Positions 17,158-26,471 of a DNA stretch of 61,227 nucleotides are shown piece by piece. The notes beneath the pieces were generated by a model. That model made no database searches, was not told the origin of the DNA, and saw nothing but the letters and a program-made list of their open reading frames with translations. The translations under genes were made by a program, and so were the position numbers. Within the stretch, counting starts at the first letter, position 1. The number at the start of each line of letters is the position of its first letter. Source of the DNA: an uncultured Bacteroidales bacterium (GTDB lineage Bacteria > Bacteroidota > Bacteroidia > Bacteroidales > WCHB1-69); the NCBI GenBank assembly GCA_905233625.1, contig CAJOFJ010000012.1, positions 1-61,227 of the forward strand, given 5' to 3'.

Positions 17158-19032
17158 TTATTGGTCGCCACGCAGGGCTCTGAATCGTGTACGGGCTTCG
17201 GTAACATACAGGCTGGAGGGGAAATCTCTCATCAGTTTGCGGTAATAGTCCATTGCCTTGTTAGGATCATGAATGTAATATTCATAGAGTTCTCCCAGTT
17301 TGAAAATAGCGTCGTCGGCCAACAATTCCGTGGAATGAGATTCTTCTATTTTTTGTAACAGTTGCTCAGCTGTAAGATAATCTTTCTTTTTTATCAAAAT
17401 CAAAGCTTGCTGGTACAGTGCATCATCCACTAACGTGCCAAAGGGCGACATCATGATCACAGAGTCAAACATGGTATAAGCCTCTTCCACTTTGTTCTGA
17501 AACAGTAGAAAATCCGCTTTGGCGTAGTATTGTAAAGGAATGTTGGTTAAAGTCTGGGCAAACAGCAGACTATCTTCTTCTTCTCCCTCTTCCTCCTCTT
17601 CGTCTTCATCCTCATTGTCAGAAATGAGCAGGGAGAAATACATGGCGTCATTGGCAATCAGCTTGGATGTGGCGGCACGCAACACGTCCAGCTGGCTTTT
17701 GGCCCAGGCGAACTCGCCGATATAAAATGAGAGTTTGGCATTTTTGAATTTTGCGGTCTGGCCGATCTCATCGTTAGGCATGTCTTTATCCACTTGTGAA
17801 TAAAGGAGGGTAGCATCCCATACATTGTTCATATACAGTAGGATATCGGCAAGTTTGACCTTGTATTCATTGAGCTGTTTGGCATCTCGACTGCTATTTT
17901 TGATGGCTTCTTCCAGCAGTGTAGTGGCTTCTTGGGGCTTGTCCAAATAGAATGCCAGAAGTGAGGCATAATTCAACACCATATTGGTTGAACAAGCTCC
18001 TAAACCTTTCTCTTCGACAAAGTGGCGATAATCGTTTTCCAAAGAGGTAAGTTCCTGTTTTTTTACAGGAAAAGTATTGGAAATCTTCTGGTATTTGATG
18101 TCCAGAATTTTGTTGAAAGCGTTGTCATATTGGGGCGACTCATTGCCTTTGGCAATGACATATTCCAAGGCTTCAATAGCGACGTCATAGTTTCGGGCAT
18201 ATTGGGCAGTAGTGGCCAATTGCACCAAACGCGCTCCGTCTTCCTGATTCTTTTTATCCAAAGCCTTGGCCAAAATCAAAGCTTCCGGAAAATCTTTGTT
18301 GACTTGGTATACCCATGTTAACAGCAGGGTATAGCAATCATTTTCAGGATATTTCTGCATGTTCTTCTGCAGCAAGGTCTTGATGGTTTGATATTTCAGC
18401 TGGTTTTCATCATCCGCAAGGGCATTTTGGATGATTTCTTCGGCTTGTGGAAGATATTTGGCGTCATTATCGCTGATTAAGGCAATTGCTTCCTCAAAAA
18501 GTTTGTCGCTTCGGCCTAATTGGCTGTATATACCGGTAATTTCTTTACTGAATAATTTGTTGTTATTCAGAAGATTACGACCTTTTAACAGGGCATCAAG
18601 CGCATATTCTCTTTTCCCTTTGGATAAGAAAGCGCTGTAAACATCCTTGATGTTGTATTCTTTGGCTGGCATATCCTTGAGCGCACCTTGGTATTCCTTT
18701 TCGGCTTTGCCGATTTGATTGCCCATTTCGTATACAAAACCCAGGTCAATGCGGTAACGTTGTTGTTCGGGGAATAATTTGCACTGTTTTTTTGCTAATT
18801 TTTCCAGCTTGTCCAAATCATGTAGTTCGTATAGTGTCTGGAAATTATAATAATATAGGTAGGAGTTTTTCTTGGTCAGCGGTATTTTCTCGAACAATTC
18901 GCTGGCTTTTTCGTATTCTCCGTCTCTATAATATTGAATAGCCAACTGTTCCTCAGGGGTTTGTTGGGCAAACACCAGTAAGGACAAGCAAAAAAGCAGA
19001 CAAGTGAGTAGAAACCGGCGCATGGAGATCAT
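17158..19032 (-). CDS. Secreted tetratricopeptide-repeat protein
   Basis: Protein of 624 residues with an N-terminal signal peptide (RRFLLTCLLFCLSLLVFAQ) and many helix pairs typical of TPR repeats, for example EEQLAIQYYRDGEYEKASEL, a KADFLLFQNKVEEAYTMFDS pair, and a C-terminal AIFKLGELYEYYIHDPNKAM. An acidic linker (DNEDEDEEEEEGEEEDS) lies near residue 475. The C-terminal repeats resemble the BamD/YbgF-type outer-membrane TPR proteins. Its ATG overlaps the serS stop (TAATG), so translation is probably coupled; a second in-frame ATG lies at 19023. The function is unknown; a role in envelope assembly would be a guess. Confidence 0.8.
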   Translation of the reverse strand: MISMRRFLLTCLLFCLSLLVFAQQTPEEQLAIQYYRDGEYEKASELFEKIPLTKKNSYLYYYNFQTLYELHDLDKLEKLAKKQCKLFPEQQRYRIDLGFVYEMGNQIGKAEKEYQGALKDMPAKEYNIKDVYSAFLSKGKREYALDALLKGRNLLNNNKLFSKEITGIYSQLGRSDKLFEEAIALISDNDAKYLPQAEEIIQNALADDENQLKYQTIKTLLQKNMQKYPENDCYTLLLTWVYQVNKDFPEALILAKALDKKNQEDGARLVQLATTAQYARNYDVAIEALEYVIAKGNESPQYDNAFNKILDIKYQKISNTFPVKKQELTSLENDYRHFVEEKGLGACSTNMVLNYASLLAFYLDKPQEATTLLEEAIKNSSRDAKQLNEYKVKLADILLYMNNVWDATLLYSQVDKDMPNDEIGQTAKFKNAKLSFYIGEFAWAKSQLDVLRAATSKLIANDAMYFSLLISDNEDEDEEEEEGEEEDSLLFAQTLTNIPLQYYAKADFLLFQNKVEEAYTMFDSVIMMSPFGTLVDDALYQQALILIKKKDYLTAEQLLQKIEESHSTELLADDAIFKLGELYEYYIHDPNKAMDYYRKLMRDFPSSLYVTEARTRFRALRGDQ

Positions 19033-20306
19033 TAGTCAATCATGTCGAATCCCGTATATTTTCGCAGGACTTCGGGAACGATAATACCTTTGTCGGTTTG
19101 GTTGTTTTCCAAAAGGGCGGCCAGTACGCGTGGCAATGCCAAAGCACTTCCGTTCAGGGTGTGAGCCAGTCGCATTTTGCCGGTGGCCTCGTCTTTGAAT
19201 CTCAGTTTGAGGCGGTTAGCCTGGAAGCTCTCGAAGTTGGAAACGGAGCTGACTTCCAGCCAACGTTGTTGGGCCTTGGAATATACCTCTAAGTCGAAAG
19301 TCAAAGCGGAGGTGAAGCTGATGTCGCCGCCGCATAGACGCAGCACTCTGAATGGCAGACCGAGTTTGGTGAGCAGTGACATGGCGTAGGTTTTCATCTT
19401 CTCCAAAGTCTCGTAAGAGCGGTCGGGGTGCTCAATCACCACGATTTCTACTTTGTCGAATTGATGCAGGCGGTTCAAACCGCGCACATCCTTGCCGTAG
19501 GAACCGGCTTCGCGACGAAAACAGGCGGAATAGCCGCAATTCTTGATGGGAAAATCGCTTTCTTTCAAAATGACATCCCGATAGATATTGGTAATAGGTA
19601 CTTCAGCAGTGGGAATCAAATAGAAGTCGTCCACTTCGCAATGGTACATCTGGCCTTCTTTGTCGGGCAGCTGGCCTGTACCATAAGCGGATGCTTCGTT
19701 TACCATATAGGGGGGCTGGATTTCGGTGAATCCGTGCTGTACAGCTTCGTCCAAGAAAAAGTCTATCAGTGCTCTCTGGATGCGGGCACCTTTGCCTTTG
19801 TATACGGGGAAACCGGCACCTGTGATCTTGCATCCCAAGTCAAAATCGATAATGTCGTATTTTTTTACCAAATCCCAGTGGGGCATGGCATCGTAGTCGA
19901 AGTTGGAAGCGTCGCCTTCGGTATAGACGATTTCGTTGTCAGCGGCGGTTTTGCCTTCTGGCACTGAGGCATGGGGCAGGTTGGGCATCAGGAACAATCT
20001 CTCCTGAATTTTGTCGGCGGCTTCTGCCACTTTGGCTTGCAGTTGTTTTTCTGTTTCTTTCAGCTCGGCAATACGGGCTTTCAAGTCAGCGGCTTCTGCA
20101 GCTTTGCCTTCCTTGAACAGTTTGCCAATTTCGGCAGACAGCTTCTTCTGCTCCATCAGGTTGTCGTCAAGGCTTTTTTTGTTTTGTCTGATATCGACAT
20201 CCAATTGCGAAATTTCGCTGATAATACCTTCAGCATCAAAATGTTTAACCTTTAGGCGGTCAATTACGAATTGGGGATTTTCGCGGATTAATTGAATCTG
20301 TAACAT
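19032..20306 (-). CDS. serS: Seryl-tRNA synthetase
   Basis: Class II aminoacyl-tRNA synthetase of 424 residues that charges tRNA-Ser. It has an N-terminal coiled-coil arm for tRNA binding (about residues 30-100, rich in K/E/L with KLSAEIGKLFKEGKAAEAAD). The catalytic core has motif 2, YSACFRREAGSYGKDVRGLNR (written here as FRREAGSYGKDVRGL), and motif 3 includes HTLNGSALALPRVLAALLE. ATG 20306 starts the conserved MLQIQLIRENP; a longer open frame to 20363 would overlap the upstream gene's end. Confidence 0.96.
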   Translation of the reverse strand: MLQIQLIRENPQFVIDRLKVKHFDAEGIISEISQLDVDIRQNKKSLDDNLMEQKKLSAEIGKLFKEGKAAEAADLKARIAELKETEKQLQAKVAEAADKIQERLFLMPNLPHASVPEGKTAADNEIVYTEGDASNFDYDAMPHWDLVKKYDIIDFDLGCKITGAGFPVYKGKGARIQRALIDFFLDEAVQHGFTEIQPPYMVNEASAYGTGQLPDKEGQMYHCEVDDFYLIPTAEVPITNIYRDVILKESDFPIKNCGYSACFRREAGSYGKDVRGLNRLHQFDKVEIVVIEHPDRSYETLEKMKTYAMSLLTKLGLPFRVLRLCGGDISFTSALTFDLEVYSKAQQRWLEVSSVSNFESFQANRLKLRFKDEATGKMRLAHTLNGSALALPRVLAALLENNQTDKGIIVPEVLRKYTGFDMID

Positions 20307-20319
20307 AGCTTTTGTTTTT

Positions 20320-21057
20320 TTAGTCTTCGGCATTGAGAATATCGGCGATATGGATAACCTCAAGACCCATTCCTTTGGATTGTATGAAGGCGTCCAAGTG
20401 TTGCAGGCAGTTGATGTCGGTAGAAGTCACATACTGGGCACCCATGGAATAAATTTTTGTCACGATTTTTTCTATCATGCGGTCCGATACTTCCGGATTG
20501 ATGACCGAAAAACGGCCGTTGGCGGAGCAGCAATCATTCATCTCGGGGTCGGTGAGCAAATCAAGACCTTTGGTGTTTTTCAGCAGGATTTCGGCCTCGT
20601 CTTGTAACTCATACATATTGCGGGCTGCACAAGACTTGAAATAAAAAACCCGCTGGGGGAAATGGTTGCCCAAAGAGGTTTGCCCCAACTTATTTACAAT
20701 AAAATCGCAAAGTTCGTAAGTGTTTGTTACAAAGAATTTTAAGTCATTAACTACACTTACATTCGTAAGCAGTTGTGTATAATATTTCCGAATAAAACCG
20801 GCGCAGGCAGCGGAAGGGATGACCAGAGGGAATTTGGTGTTCTCGTATTCAGCCATCATTTTTGTTCCCAATTCTTTGGCGATCTCCACTTCACCGGAGA
20901 AGAAAAAATTCTTTCCACAGCAAGTTTGCTCGGGATTGTAATGTACCTCGAGACCCAACTTTTCCAACAGGCGCACAACGCTCTGTGCCACAGAGGGACT
21001 GAACATGTCCATTTCGCAGGGAATGAACAAATTAACATGATTGCCTTGATCTGCCAT
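20320..21057 (-). CDS. LutA/GlcF-like cysteine-rich (Fe-S)-binding protein
   Basis: Protein of 245 residues with two CCG-type cysteine-rich domains, as in LutA of lactate utilisation and heterodisulfide-reductase-like subunits. The first motif is CCGKNFFFSGE (near 50). The second, expected as CCGxGG, reads DCCSANGRFSV (near 180), a Gly to Ser change. Other conserved parts are FIPCEMDMFSP and FKSCAARNMYE. In most genomes LutA is encoded with LutB and LutC; here it stands in front of serS, so a lactate role is not supported by context. The frame opens with TTG at 21063, but ATG 21057 is the likelier start. Confidence 0.8.
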   Translation of the reverse strand: MADQGNHVNLFIPCEMDMFSPSVAQSVVRLLEKLGLEVHYNPEQTCCGKNFFFSGEVEIAKELGTKMMAEYENTKFPLVIPSAACAGFIRKYYTQLLTNVSVVNDLKFFVTNTYELCDFIVNKLGQTSLGNHFPQRVFYFKSCAARNMYELQDEAEILLKNTKGLDLLTDPEMNDCCSANGRFSVINPEVSDRMIEKIVTKIYSMGAQYVTSTDINCLQHLDAFIQSKGMGLEVIHIADILNAED

Positions 21058-21076
21058 TTCCAATTTATTTAAAATG

Positions 21077-21084
21077 CAAATTTA
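21077..21084 (-). promoter_or_regulatory. Candidate -7 box (TAAATTTG) for the LutA-like-serS-TPR-rsmA unit
   Basis: The minus-strand TAAATTTG fits TAnnTTTG and lies 19 nt upstream of ATG 21057. It sits in the short gap behind the glycosyltransferase gene. Confidence 0.5.
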
Positions 21085-21108
21085 CATAAATTTCTTGAAA
21101 TTTCGATA

Positions 21109-21990
21109 TTAACGGAAAAAATCATCTAATGGACCAAACTGTTTTCCTGCCAATAATTGTGCGATGGCCTTTAGACGACAACGCAATTGTTTTTTATTGG
21201 AAGGCTTCACAGCTTGTGTGTTGTTGGGATTGTAAGGTTCCCCTAGCAGGGTGTAATGTTTACGAAAAAAGGAATTGGCCATTCCCCATTTGAGGAGGAA
21301 TTGAATGTGCCCGTCGTTTCGATGGACGCGTCCTGTGCTTTTGGTTTCGAAATGATAGACCCGGCAGGCTGAAAGACCTTTGAAATGCCTCACTCCAGCC
21401 ATGTATAACTTTGCGGAGAAATCGGGATCGCTATACATGCCAGGACTATATTCGATGCTGTAGCCGCCCACTATGTCCCAAATGTCGCGGTGGACAAGAT
21501 TGGGTGGCCAGGTGGCACCGCACCAGTCTGTCATGGGATGAGACATATATTCACGCAGTAGACGTTCCTCGTCGAAGGTCTCCACTGTGTCACCATAGTT
21601 CGCAAGTATCCCTACGTCCAATGGATTGTGGGGTTGTATCATGGTACCGGAGAGGAAGAAACGGCAGTCGGGTAGCGAGGCTATTTCGTCGCTCAATGCC
21701 ACATCCCATCCGGGTAATAAGTACATGTCATCGTTCAAATAGAAGATGTAGTCGGTCTTCACCTTGGTGCGCATCATGTTGACAGCTAAACATACACCAA
21801 TGTTATGGTCAGAGTGGGTATAGTCCAAACCTTCGGAGCGTACCCATTCAAGTGTGCCGTCGGAACCATCGTTGACATGAACGATTATCTGATGCTGTGC
21901 GGCAGAGTTCCGGCGGATGCTTGCCACGCAGAGTTTTAGGAAAGGGAGGTTATTCCATGAGGGGATGAGGATAGAGAACGACAGTGTCAT
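21109..21990 (-). CDS. Family 2 glycosyltransferase
   Basis: GT-A fold glycosyltransferase of 293 residues that transfers a sugar from a nucleotide-sugar donor to an unknown acceptor. It starts with [20 protein letters not shown]. The nucleotide-binding [13 protein letters not shown] and the metal-binding [14 protein letters not shown] (DxD-type) are visible, as is [20 protein letters not shown] further on. There are no membrane segments, so it is cytoplasmic or peripheral. It overlaps tdk by 4 nt (ATGA), indicating co-translation, although the two functions are unrelated. No other sugar genes are nearby. Confidence 0.88.
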   Translation of the reverse strand: MTLSFSILIPSWNNLPFLKLCVASIRRNSAAQHQIIVHVNDGSDGTLEWVRSEGLDYTHSDHNIGVCLAVNMMRTKVKTDYIFYLNDDMYLLPGWDVALSDEIASLPDCRFFLSGTMIQPHNPLDVGILANYGDTVETFDEERLLREYMSHPMTDWCGATWPPNLVHRDIWDIVGGYSIEYSPGMYSDPDFSAKLYMAGVRHFKGLSACRVYHFETKSTGRVHRNDGHIQFLLKWGMANSFFRKHYTLLGEPYNPNNTQAVKPSNKKQLRCRLKAIAQLLAGKQFGPLDDFFR

Positions 21991-22595
21991 ACGGATTTTG
22001 AATGTGTTGTCTTTGAATTTTCAATTTCATTATAACAATGCCGGCACAGCGGCTCGTAACTTTCTTTCTCGCCTAACATCACTTGTTTGTCGTTGTTGAC
22101 AATGCGATGCGAGTATTGCGCCAGGTCGCCGCATCGGGTGCAAATGGCATGCACTTTCGACACATATTCAGCTACTGCCATCAGTTGTGGCATTGGCCCG
22201 AATGGCTTGCCCAAATAATCCATATCCAAGCCTGCTACAATAACACGTATTCCGCAGGAAGCCAGTTGGTTACATACATCCACAATGCCATCATCGAAAA
22301 ACTGCACCTCGTCAATGCCGACCACTTCCACGGTTTCCATGTTCACATAAAGCAAAATCTCGGAGGAATTATGCACGGGAGTGGATACCATTGATGTCTC
22401 GTCATGCGATACCACATCGTTTTCATCGTAACGTACGTCAATGGCAGGTTTGAATAGTTCAATCTTCTGATTGGCGAAGGTGGCTCTGCGAATTCTCCGC
22501 AATAATTCCTCGGTTTTTCCCGAAAACATGGAGCCACAAATCACCTCAATCCAGCCCTTGTTTTTGCTTCTGCTCGCCTTGCTTTCTAAAAACAT
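21987..22595 (-). CDS. tdk: Thymidine kinase
   Basis: Type II thymidine kinase of 202 residues that makes dTMP from thymidine and ATP in the salvage pathway. The N-terminal P-loop is [18 protein letters not shown]. The catalytic [12 protein letters not shown] and [15 protein letters not shown] follow, and the zinc-binding lasso has CTRCG and CRHC. The length is normal. It is transcribed divergently from the Pro/Glu-rich protein gene and followed with a 4-nt overlap by the glycosyltransferase. Confidence 0.95.
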   Translation of the reverse strand: MFLESKASRSKNKGWIEVICGSMFSGKTEELLRRIRRATFANQKIELFKPAIDVRYDENDVVSHDETSMVSTPVHNSSEILLYVNMETVEVVGIDEVQFFDDGIVDVCNQLASCGIRVIVAGLDMDYLGKPFGPMPQLMAVAEYVSKVHAICTRCGDLAQYSHRIVNNDKQVMLGEKESYEPLCRHCYNEIENSKTTHSKSV

Positions 22596-22627
22596 TTTTT
22601 ATGTGTGTTTGATATCGATAATTTTTG

Positions 22628-22635
22628 TATTTTTG
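22628..22635 (+). promoter_or_regulatory. Candidate -7 box (TATTTTTG) for the Pro/Glu-rich protein gene
   Basis: TATTTTTG fits TAnnTTTG and lies 63 nt before ATG 22699, in the divergent gap with tdk. Confidence 0.45.
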
Positions 22636-22698
22636 AAGACTTTTTCAAAAGGCAAAATTAATAAATTTATTGGGACTTCCAGAGCTTAAAATCAAATT

Positions 22699-23691
22699 AT
22701 GCAGAATATTCACGATAAATTAGAGCAAATTATTGATAATCTTTTGCTTATTAAAAACAATTCGAAGATTTTTTCATCTATTGAGAAAGACCTGTTGCTT
22801 CAAAATATGAGAGAGGCATATCTTCTGATTTTACGCCAGCCTGTTGATGAAGAGGCGGAAGTTGTTGAAAATCATGAAGAAATAAAAGAAAACACGCAAA
22901 AGGAAACGGTTATAGAGGAAGAAGTTGAGGAGAATGTGGATATTAGTGAAGAGGAGTTGCCGGAGGAGGAAAATGAGGAAATGGATACTGATATTTTAGA
23001 GTTTGTCAAAGAGGTGCCCAAGGCAATTTTTGAAGAAAAATTTCCGAGACAGAAGACCCCCGACTTGTTTTCTGAACCTGATGTTAAGGCAGAGGTCGAA
23101 CCTGATCCTGCTACAAAACCTGAGCCAGAGCCCATTGCAGAGCCAGAGGAGGTGATTGAACCCGAACCAGTGAAGGTGGTGGAACCTGAGCCCGTGGTAG
23201 AGCCCGAACCCGAAGTTGTTCCCGAGCCTGTAATTGAAGCTAAAGCAGAACCTGTGGTTACCCCTGAGCCAGAGCCCGTTGCAGAGCCAGAGGAGGTGAT
23301 TGAACCCGAACCAGTGAAGGTGGTGGAACCTGAGCCCGTAGTAGAGCCCGAACCCCAAGTTTTTACCCAGCCCAAAGTAGAGGTGAAACCTCAGCAGCGT
23401 TCTCTCAACGATCTATTCAACGAGCAAAAACAAGATTTGGGCGAAAAATTCCAACAAACTAAGATTACTGACCTGACCAAAGCCATGTCAATCAATGACA
23501 AGTTTCTGTTTATCAGGGAGTTGTTTAAGAACAAGAGCGAGGAGTTCAGTCGCGCCATTCATACGCTGAACAATTGCGAGAATATCGAAGAGGCTTTTGA
23601 TATTATGGAAGGACTGAAAAAACAGTATTTTTGGGATTCCACCTCCTCCGCCTACTTGTCTTTATGTGATTTAGTCAGAAGAAAATTTTAA
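22699..23691 (+). CDS. Acidic Pro/Glu-repeat protein of unknown function
   Basis: I do not recognise a named family. The 330 residues fall into three parts. An N-terminal helical segment (about 1-50) is followed by a long acidic linker with (E-P)n repeats such as [19 protein letters not shown] (about 50-225). A folded C-terminal domain (about 235-330) has the look of a conserved Bacteroidales domain ([19 protein letters not shown] ... [13 protein letters not shown]). The linker holds a tandem duplication of 144 bp (48 residues). There is no signal peptide, so it is probably cytoplasmic. The next gene starts 30 nt later and may share the transcript. Confidence 0.75.
   Translation: MQNIHDKLEQIIDNLLLIKNNSKIFSSIEKDLLLQNMREAYLLILRQPVDEEAEVVENHEEIKENTQKETVIEEEVEENVDISEEELPEEENEEMDTDILEFVKEVPKAIFEEKFPRQKTPDLFSEPDVKAEVEPDPATKPEPEPIAEPEEVIEPEPVKVVEPEPVVEPEPEVVPEPVIEAKAEPVVTPEPEPVAEPEEVIEPEPVKVVEPEPVVEPEPQVFTQPKVEVKPQQRSLNDLFNEQKQDLGEKFQQTKITDLTKAMSINDKFLFIRELFKNKSEEFSRAIHTLNNCENIEEAFDIMEGLKKQYFWDSTSSAYLSLCDLVRRKF
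23119..23358 (+). repeat. Tandem 144-bp duplication inside the Pro/Glu-rich gene
   Basis: The segment starting CCTGAGCCAGAGCCCATTGC (23119) recurs 144 nt later (23263) with only a few differences over roughly 95 nt. The period is 48 codons, so the frame is kept. It encodes the [20 protein letters not shown] unit twice. Confidence 0.85.
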
Positions 23692-23721
23692 TTCATCATA
23701 CGTTTAACAAAATTATCTGAA

Positions 23722-24957
23722 ATGAAAAAATTAGTTTCCCTCCTTACCGTTGCCGCCCTGCTTTTCGGTGGTATGGCATTCGCACAAGACGAAAGCAAAA
23801 AAGAAGAGAAAAAAGAAGGTTATGTGTTTACTAACCTGAAAGAAATTCCAATTACTTCAGTGAAAGACCAGGCCCGTGCAGGTACATGCTGGTGCTATTC
23901 TGGACTGGGTTTTATTGAAGCTGAATTGCTCCGTATGGGCAAGGGCGAATACGATCTTTCTGAAATGTACATTGTACACAATACATACATTGATCGTGCC
24001 AAAGCCGCTGTTCGTACTCATGGTGATGTGTCTTTCTCACAGGGTGGTTCTTTCTACGATGTGATTTATGGTATGAAGACTTTCGGTCTGGTGCCCGAAG
24101 CCGAGATGCGTCCTGGCGCCATGTATGGCGACAGTCTTTCCAAACACGGCGAGCTGTCCGCTATCAGCGATGCTATTGTGAAAGCCATTGCTGAAGGCGA
24201 TCACAAATCCCTGCAATGCAACAAGAAAAACGAGGTGCTGTGGGTAAAGGCCATTGAAGCTGTGCACGATGTTTATTTGGGCAAACGTCCCGAAAGCTTT
24301 GTGTATAATGGTGTTACCTATACTCCCATGTCATTCTACAATTCTCTGGGACTGAATCCTGATGATTATATTTCCATCACTTCTTATACACATCATCCTT
24401 TCTATGAGAAGTTTGTGCTGGAAATTCAGGACAACTGGCGTTGGGCTCAGTGCTACAATCTGCCTTTGGATGAATTCATGGAAATTTTCGATTATGCAGT
24501 AGACAATGGCTATACCATCGCATGGGGAGCTGATGTCAGTGAGGAAGGTTTCCGTAAGGGTATTCGCGAAGGTTTCGCTGTACTGCCCGACTTGGATGCC
24601 ACCAGCACCGACAATGGCGGTAGCGACATGGCTCATTGGACTGGTCTGAGCAAGACCGACCGTGCCAAAGAGGCATACGAACATCCTACTCCGCAGCGTT
24701 GGGTGACCCCTGAAGAGCGTCAGCTGGCATTTGACAACTGGGAAACCACCGACGACCACGGCATGTTGATTTATGGCAAGGCCAAAGATCAGATGGGCAA
24801 TGAATATTATATGGTGAAAAACAGCTGGGGCAAAGTGTATAAATATGACGGTATGTTCTATGCCAGCAAGGCGTATGTCCGTTACAAAACTATGAATATT
24901 GTAGTCCACAAAAACGGAATTCCCAAAGATATCAAGAAGAAGTTGGGTATCAAATAA
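23722..24957 (+). CDS. Secreted C1B cysteine peptidase (aminopeptidase C / bleomycin hydrolase family)
   Basis: Papain-like peptidase of 411 residues with a signal peptide (MKKLVSLLTVAALLFGGMAFAQ in outline) followed by a Lys/Glu-rich stretch. The active-site Cys lies in VKDQARAGTCWCYSGLGF (near 50). The catalytic His lies in TTDDHGMLIYGKAKDQ and the Asn in YYMVKNSWGK, as in family C1B. The usual cytoplasmic enzymes form hexameric barrels and trim peptides from the N-terminus; the signal peptide here predicts a periplasmic form. It probably takes part in using extracellular peptides with the dipeptidyl peptidases further along. Confidence 0.9.
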   Translation: MKKLVSLLTVAALLFGGMAFAQDESKKEEKKEGYVFTNLKEIPITSVKDQARAGTCWCYSGLGFIEAELLRMGKGEYDLSEMYIVHNTYIDRAKAAVRTHGDVSFSQGGSFYDVIYGMKTFGLVPEAEMRPGAMYGDSLSKHGELSAISDAIVKAIAEGDHKSLQCNKKNEVLWVKAIEAVHDVYLGKRPESFVYNGVTYTPMSFYNSLGLNPDDYISITSYTHHPFYEKFVLEIQDNWRWAQCYNLPLDEFMEIFDYAVDNGYTIAWGADVSEEGFRKGIREGFAVLPDLDATSTDNGGSDMAHWTGLSKTDRAKEAYEHPTPQRWVTPEERQLAFDNWETTDDHGMLIYGKAKDQMGNEYYMVKNSWGKVYKYDGMFYASKAYVRYKTMNIVVHKNGIPKDIKKKLGIK

Positions 24958-25017
24958 GTTGCAAATTTAATTGTGAACCCCCTTTTTTTCGTTAAAAATT
25001 CTTAATTTCAAAATATT

Positions 25018-25050
25018 TTTGAATAGGGAAAGAAAAAAGTCCTAATTTTG
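25018..25050 (+). promoter_or_regulatory. Complete Bacteroidota promoter for the small lipoprotein gene
   Basis: TTTG (25018-25021) and TAATTTTG (25043-25050) are spaced by 21 nt, a full match to the Bacteroidota -33/-7 consensus. It is the best promoter match in the window and lies 50 nt upstream of ATG 25101, which suggests strong expression. Confidence 0.75.
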
Positions 25051-25100
25051 CAGAGTGAAAATAGAGAAACCTTAGTATTAACCTTAAAAATAAAATTATT

Positions 25101-25325
25101 ATGAAAAAAGTTTTAGGAATTATGGCTATTGTAGCTGTTTCAGCTTTGATGCTCACCTCTTGTGGAAAGAAATGTAACTGCACTTACTATGAAAATGGTG
25201 CAAAAGTTTCAAGCTGGGTTGCAGGTGGTCCAACTTACAAATATTATGACAAAACTTCTTGCATGAAAAAAAGTGAACCAAAAGAAACGTGGGATGGCGT
25301 TACATACGAAACAGTATGCAAATAA
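25101..25325 (+). CDS. Small cysteine-rich lipoprotein
   Basis: I do not recognise a named family. The 74-residue precursor has a lipoprotein signal peptide with the lipobox LTSC (Cys at residue 21). The mature part is short and has five more cysteines: CGKKCNC, SCMKK and a terminal VCK. It has its own strong promoter and its own terminator. A clear relative is encoded on the minus strand at 42863-43066 (both share KKVL at the start, then TSC-x-KKC-x-C). The protein is probably anchored in the envelope; the role is unknown. Confidence 0.85.
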   Translation: MKKVLGIMAIVAVSALMLTSCGKKCNCTYYENGAKVSSWVAGGPTYKYYDKTSCMKKSEPKETWDGVTYETVCK

Positions 25326-25332
25326 TGATTCC

Positions 25333-25369
25333 AAAAAAAAAAGCGGCTCATTGAGCCGCTTTTTTTTTG
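25333..25369. terminator. Bidirectional terminator after the small lipoprotein gene
   Basis: AGCGGCTC (25342-25349) pairs with GAGCCGCT (25353-25360) around an ATT loop, with an A run before and a T run after. It can end the lipoprotein transcript (+) and the dCMP deaminase transcript (-). Confidence 0.9.
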
Positions 25370-25390
25370 TCTTTTGGGAAAGGTAAAGGT

Positions 25391-25891
25391 TTATTGTCTG
25401 TCGTATTTCACCACTTCCTCTGAAAAGAAATCCAATTGCACGCCCGCTGTTTTGAACATTTCTTCCGATTCGGCGCCGGCGTGGTATTTTTTTTCGCACA
25501 CCACACGCTTGATCCCGCAGTTGATGATCAACATGGCGCACACGCGGCAAGGGGTCATACGGCAGTACAAGGTGGCTCCGTCTAAGGAAATGCCTAATTT
25601 GGCGGCTTGGCAGATGGCATTCTGTTCGGCATGTACCGTGCGCACGCAATGTTCGGTGATGGTGCCGTCTTCGTGTACCGTACGCTTGAACTGGTGTCCC
25701 ACTTCGTCGCAGTGGGGCAGCCCTTTCGGGGAGCCGACATAGCCGGTAACCAGTATCTGTCGGTCGCGGACCACCACGCATCCGCTACGGCCACGGTCGC
25801 AGGTAGCGCGTTTGCTTACCGTGTTGGCGATTTCCATGAAGTATTCGTCCCATGAAGGACGCTGGTATTTGGATTCATTGTTTTCACTCAT
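25391..25891 (-). CDS. dCMP deaminase family protein
   Basis: Zinc-dependent deaminase of 166 residues. dCMP to dUMP for thymidylate synthesis is the most likely reaction. The zinc site is VHAEQNAI (His and catalytic Glu) with TPCRVCAMLI (two Cys). The N-terminal SWDEYFMEIANTVSKRATC and GYVGSPKGLPHCDEVGH are typical of the ComEB/dCMP deaminase family. It overlaps the preceding kinase-like gene by 8 nt, so the two are co-translated; a joint nucleotide role is plausible. Confidence 0.9.
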   Translation of the reverse strand: MSENNESKYQRPSWDEYFMEIANTVSKRATCDRGRSGCVVVRDRQILVTGYVGSPKGLPHCDEVGHQFKRTVHEDGTITEHCVRTVHAEQNAICQAAKLGISLDGATLYCRMTPCRVCAMLIINCGIKRVVCEKKYHAGAESEEMFKTAGVQLDFFSEEVVKYDRQ

Positions 25892-26444
25892 GATTCATTT
25901 GTTTTAAGATATCATCAATTTGCTGATATAAGGCCTCGAAATCTCCGTTATTTTGCAGGGTATAGTCGGCCATTTCAATACATTTGGCCAGATTCTGCTT
26001 GTTGGGATCGGTGGAACTCATCTCGCGCTGTTCGTTTTCAATAAATGTTTCGTAACTCACGTGGTCGGTTTCGGAGTTGCGACCCACGATGCGCTCGTAA
26101 CGCACTTTCGGGTCGGCATCCACAGCCAGCAGCACAAAATTGCCCTTTTGGCGGAGCGAATCCACTTCGCCGGGGGTGCGGATGCTCTCGATAATGGCGT
26201 TTTGACCCAGCTGTTGGGCTTGTTTGAACAACTCGTCGGTGATGTACGAAGGGCAGTGGGTGGCTCTCAGCTCGTTGGCCACCACCACGAAGGTGTCGCG
26301 GTTGATGGGCAAGCTTCGGCGTTCAGCCTCTTCAATCAGATAGCTGCGGACCGAGAAATGGCGAAACTGCCGTTTTTCAATCAGATAATCCACAATGGTG
26401 CCTTTTCCCGCACCCAAAGTTCCGGTAATGCCGATGATAATCAT
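25884..26444 (-). CDS. P-loop nucleotide kinase-like protein
   Basis: Protein of 186 residues with an N-terminal P-loop, GITGTLGAGKGTIVDYL, and a lid/core typical of adenylate or dephospho-CoA kinase-like NTPases (FSVRSYLIEEAERR, IIESIRTPGEVDSLR, LLAVDADPKVRYERIVGR). The substrate is not evident. Linkage to dCMP deaminase (8-nt overlap) suggests a deoxynucleotide or related substrate, which is inference only. The frame stays open upstream to 26513, but ATG 26444 starts directly before the P-loop strand and leaves the terminator of rpmA outside. Confidence 0.75.
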   Translation of the reverse strand: MIIIGITGTLGAGKGTIVDYLIEKRQFRHFSVRSYLIEEAERRSLPINRDTFVVVANELRATHCPSYITDELFKQAQQLGQNAIIESIRTPGEVDSLRQKGNFVLLAVDADPKVRYERIVGRNSETDHVSYETFIENEQREMSSTDPNKQNLAKCIEMADYTLQNNGDFEALYQQIDDILKQMNHE

Positions 26445-26471
26445 ACCACTTTTGTTTATGAGGATGCAAAA

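Noticed and set aside
20307-20363. Longer N-terminus of serS
   Set aside because: The extra 19 residues are not like the family start and overlap the end of the upstream gene; ATG 20306 fits the conserved MLQIQLIREN.
22872-23375. Gly/Ser-rich open frame opposite the Pro/Glu-rich gene
   Set aside because: It is a low-complexity mirror of the Pro/Glu repeats and has no promoter or start support.
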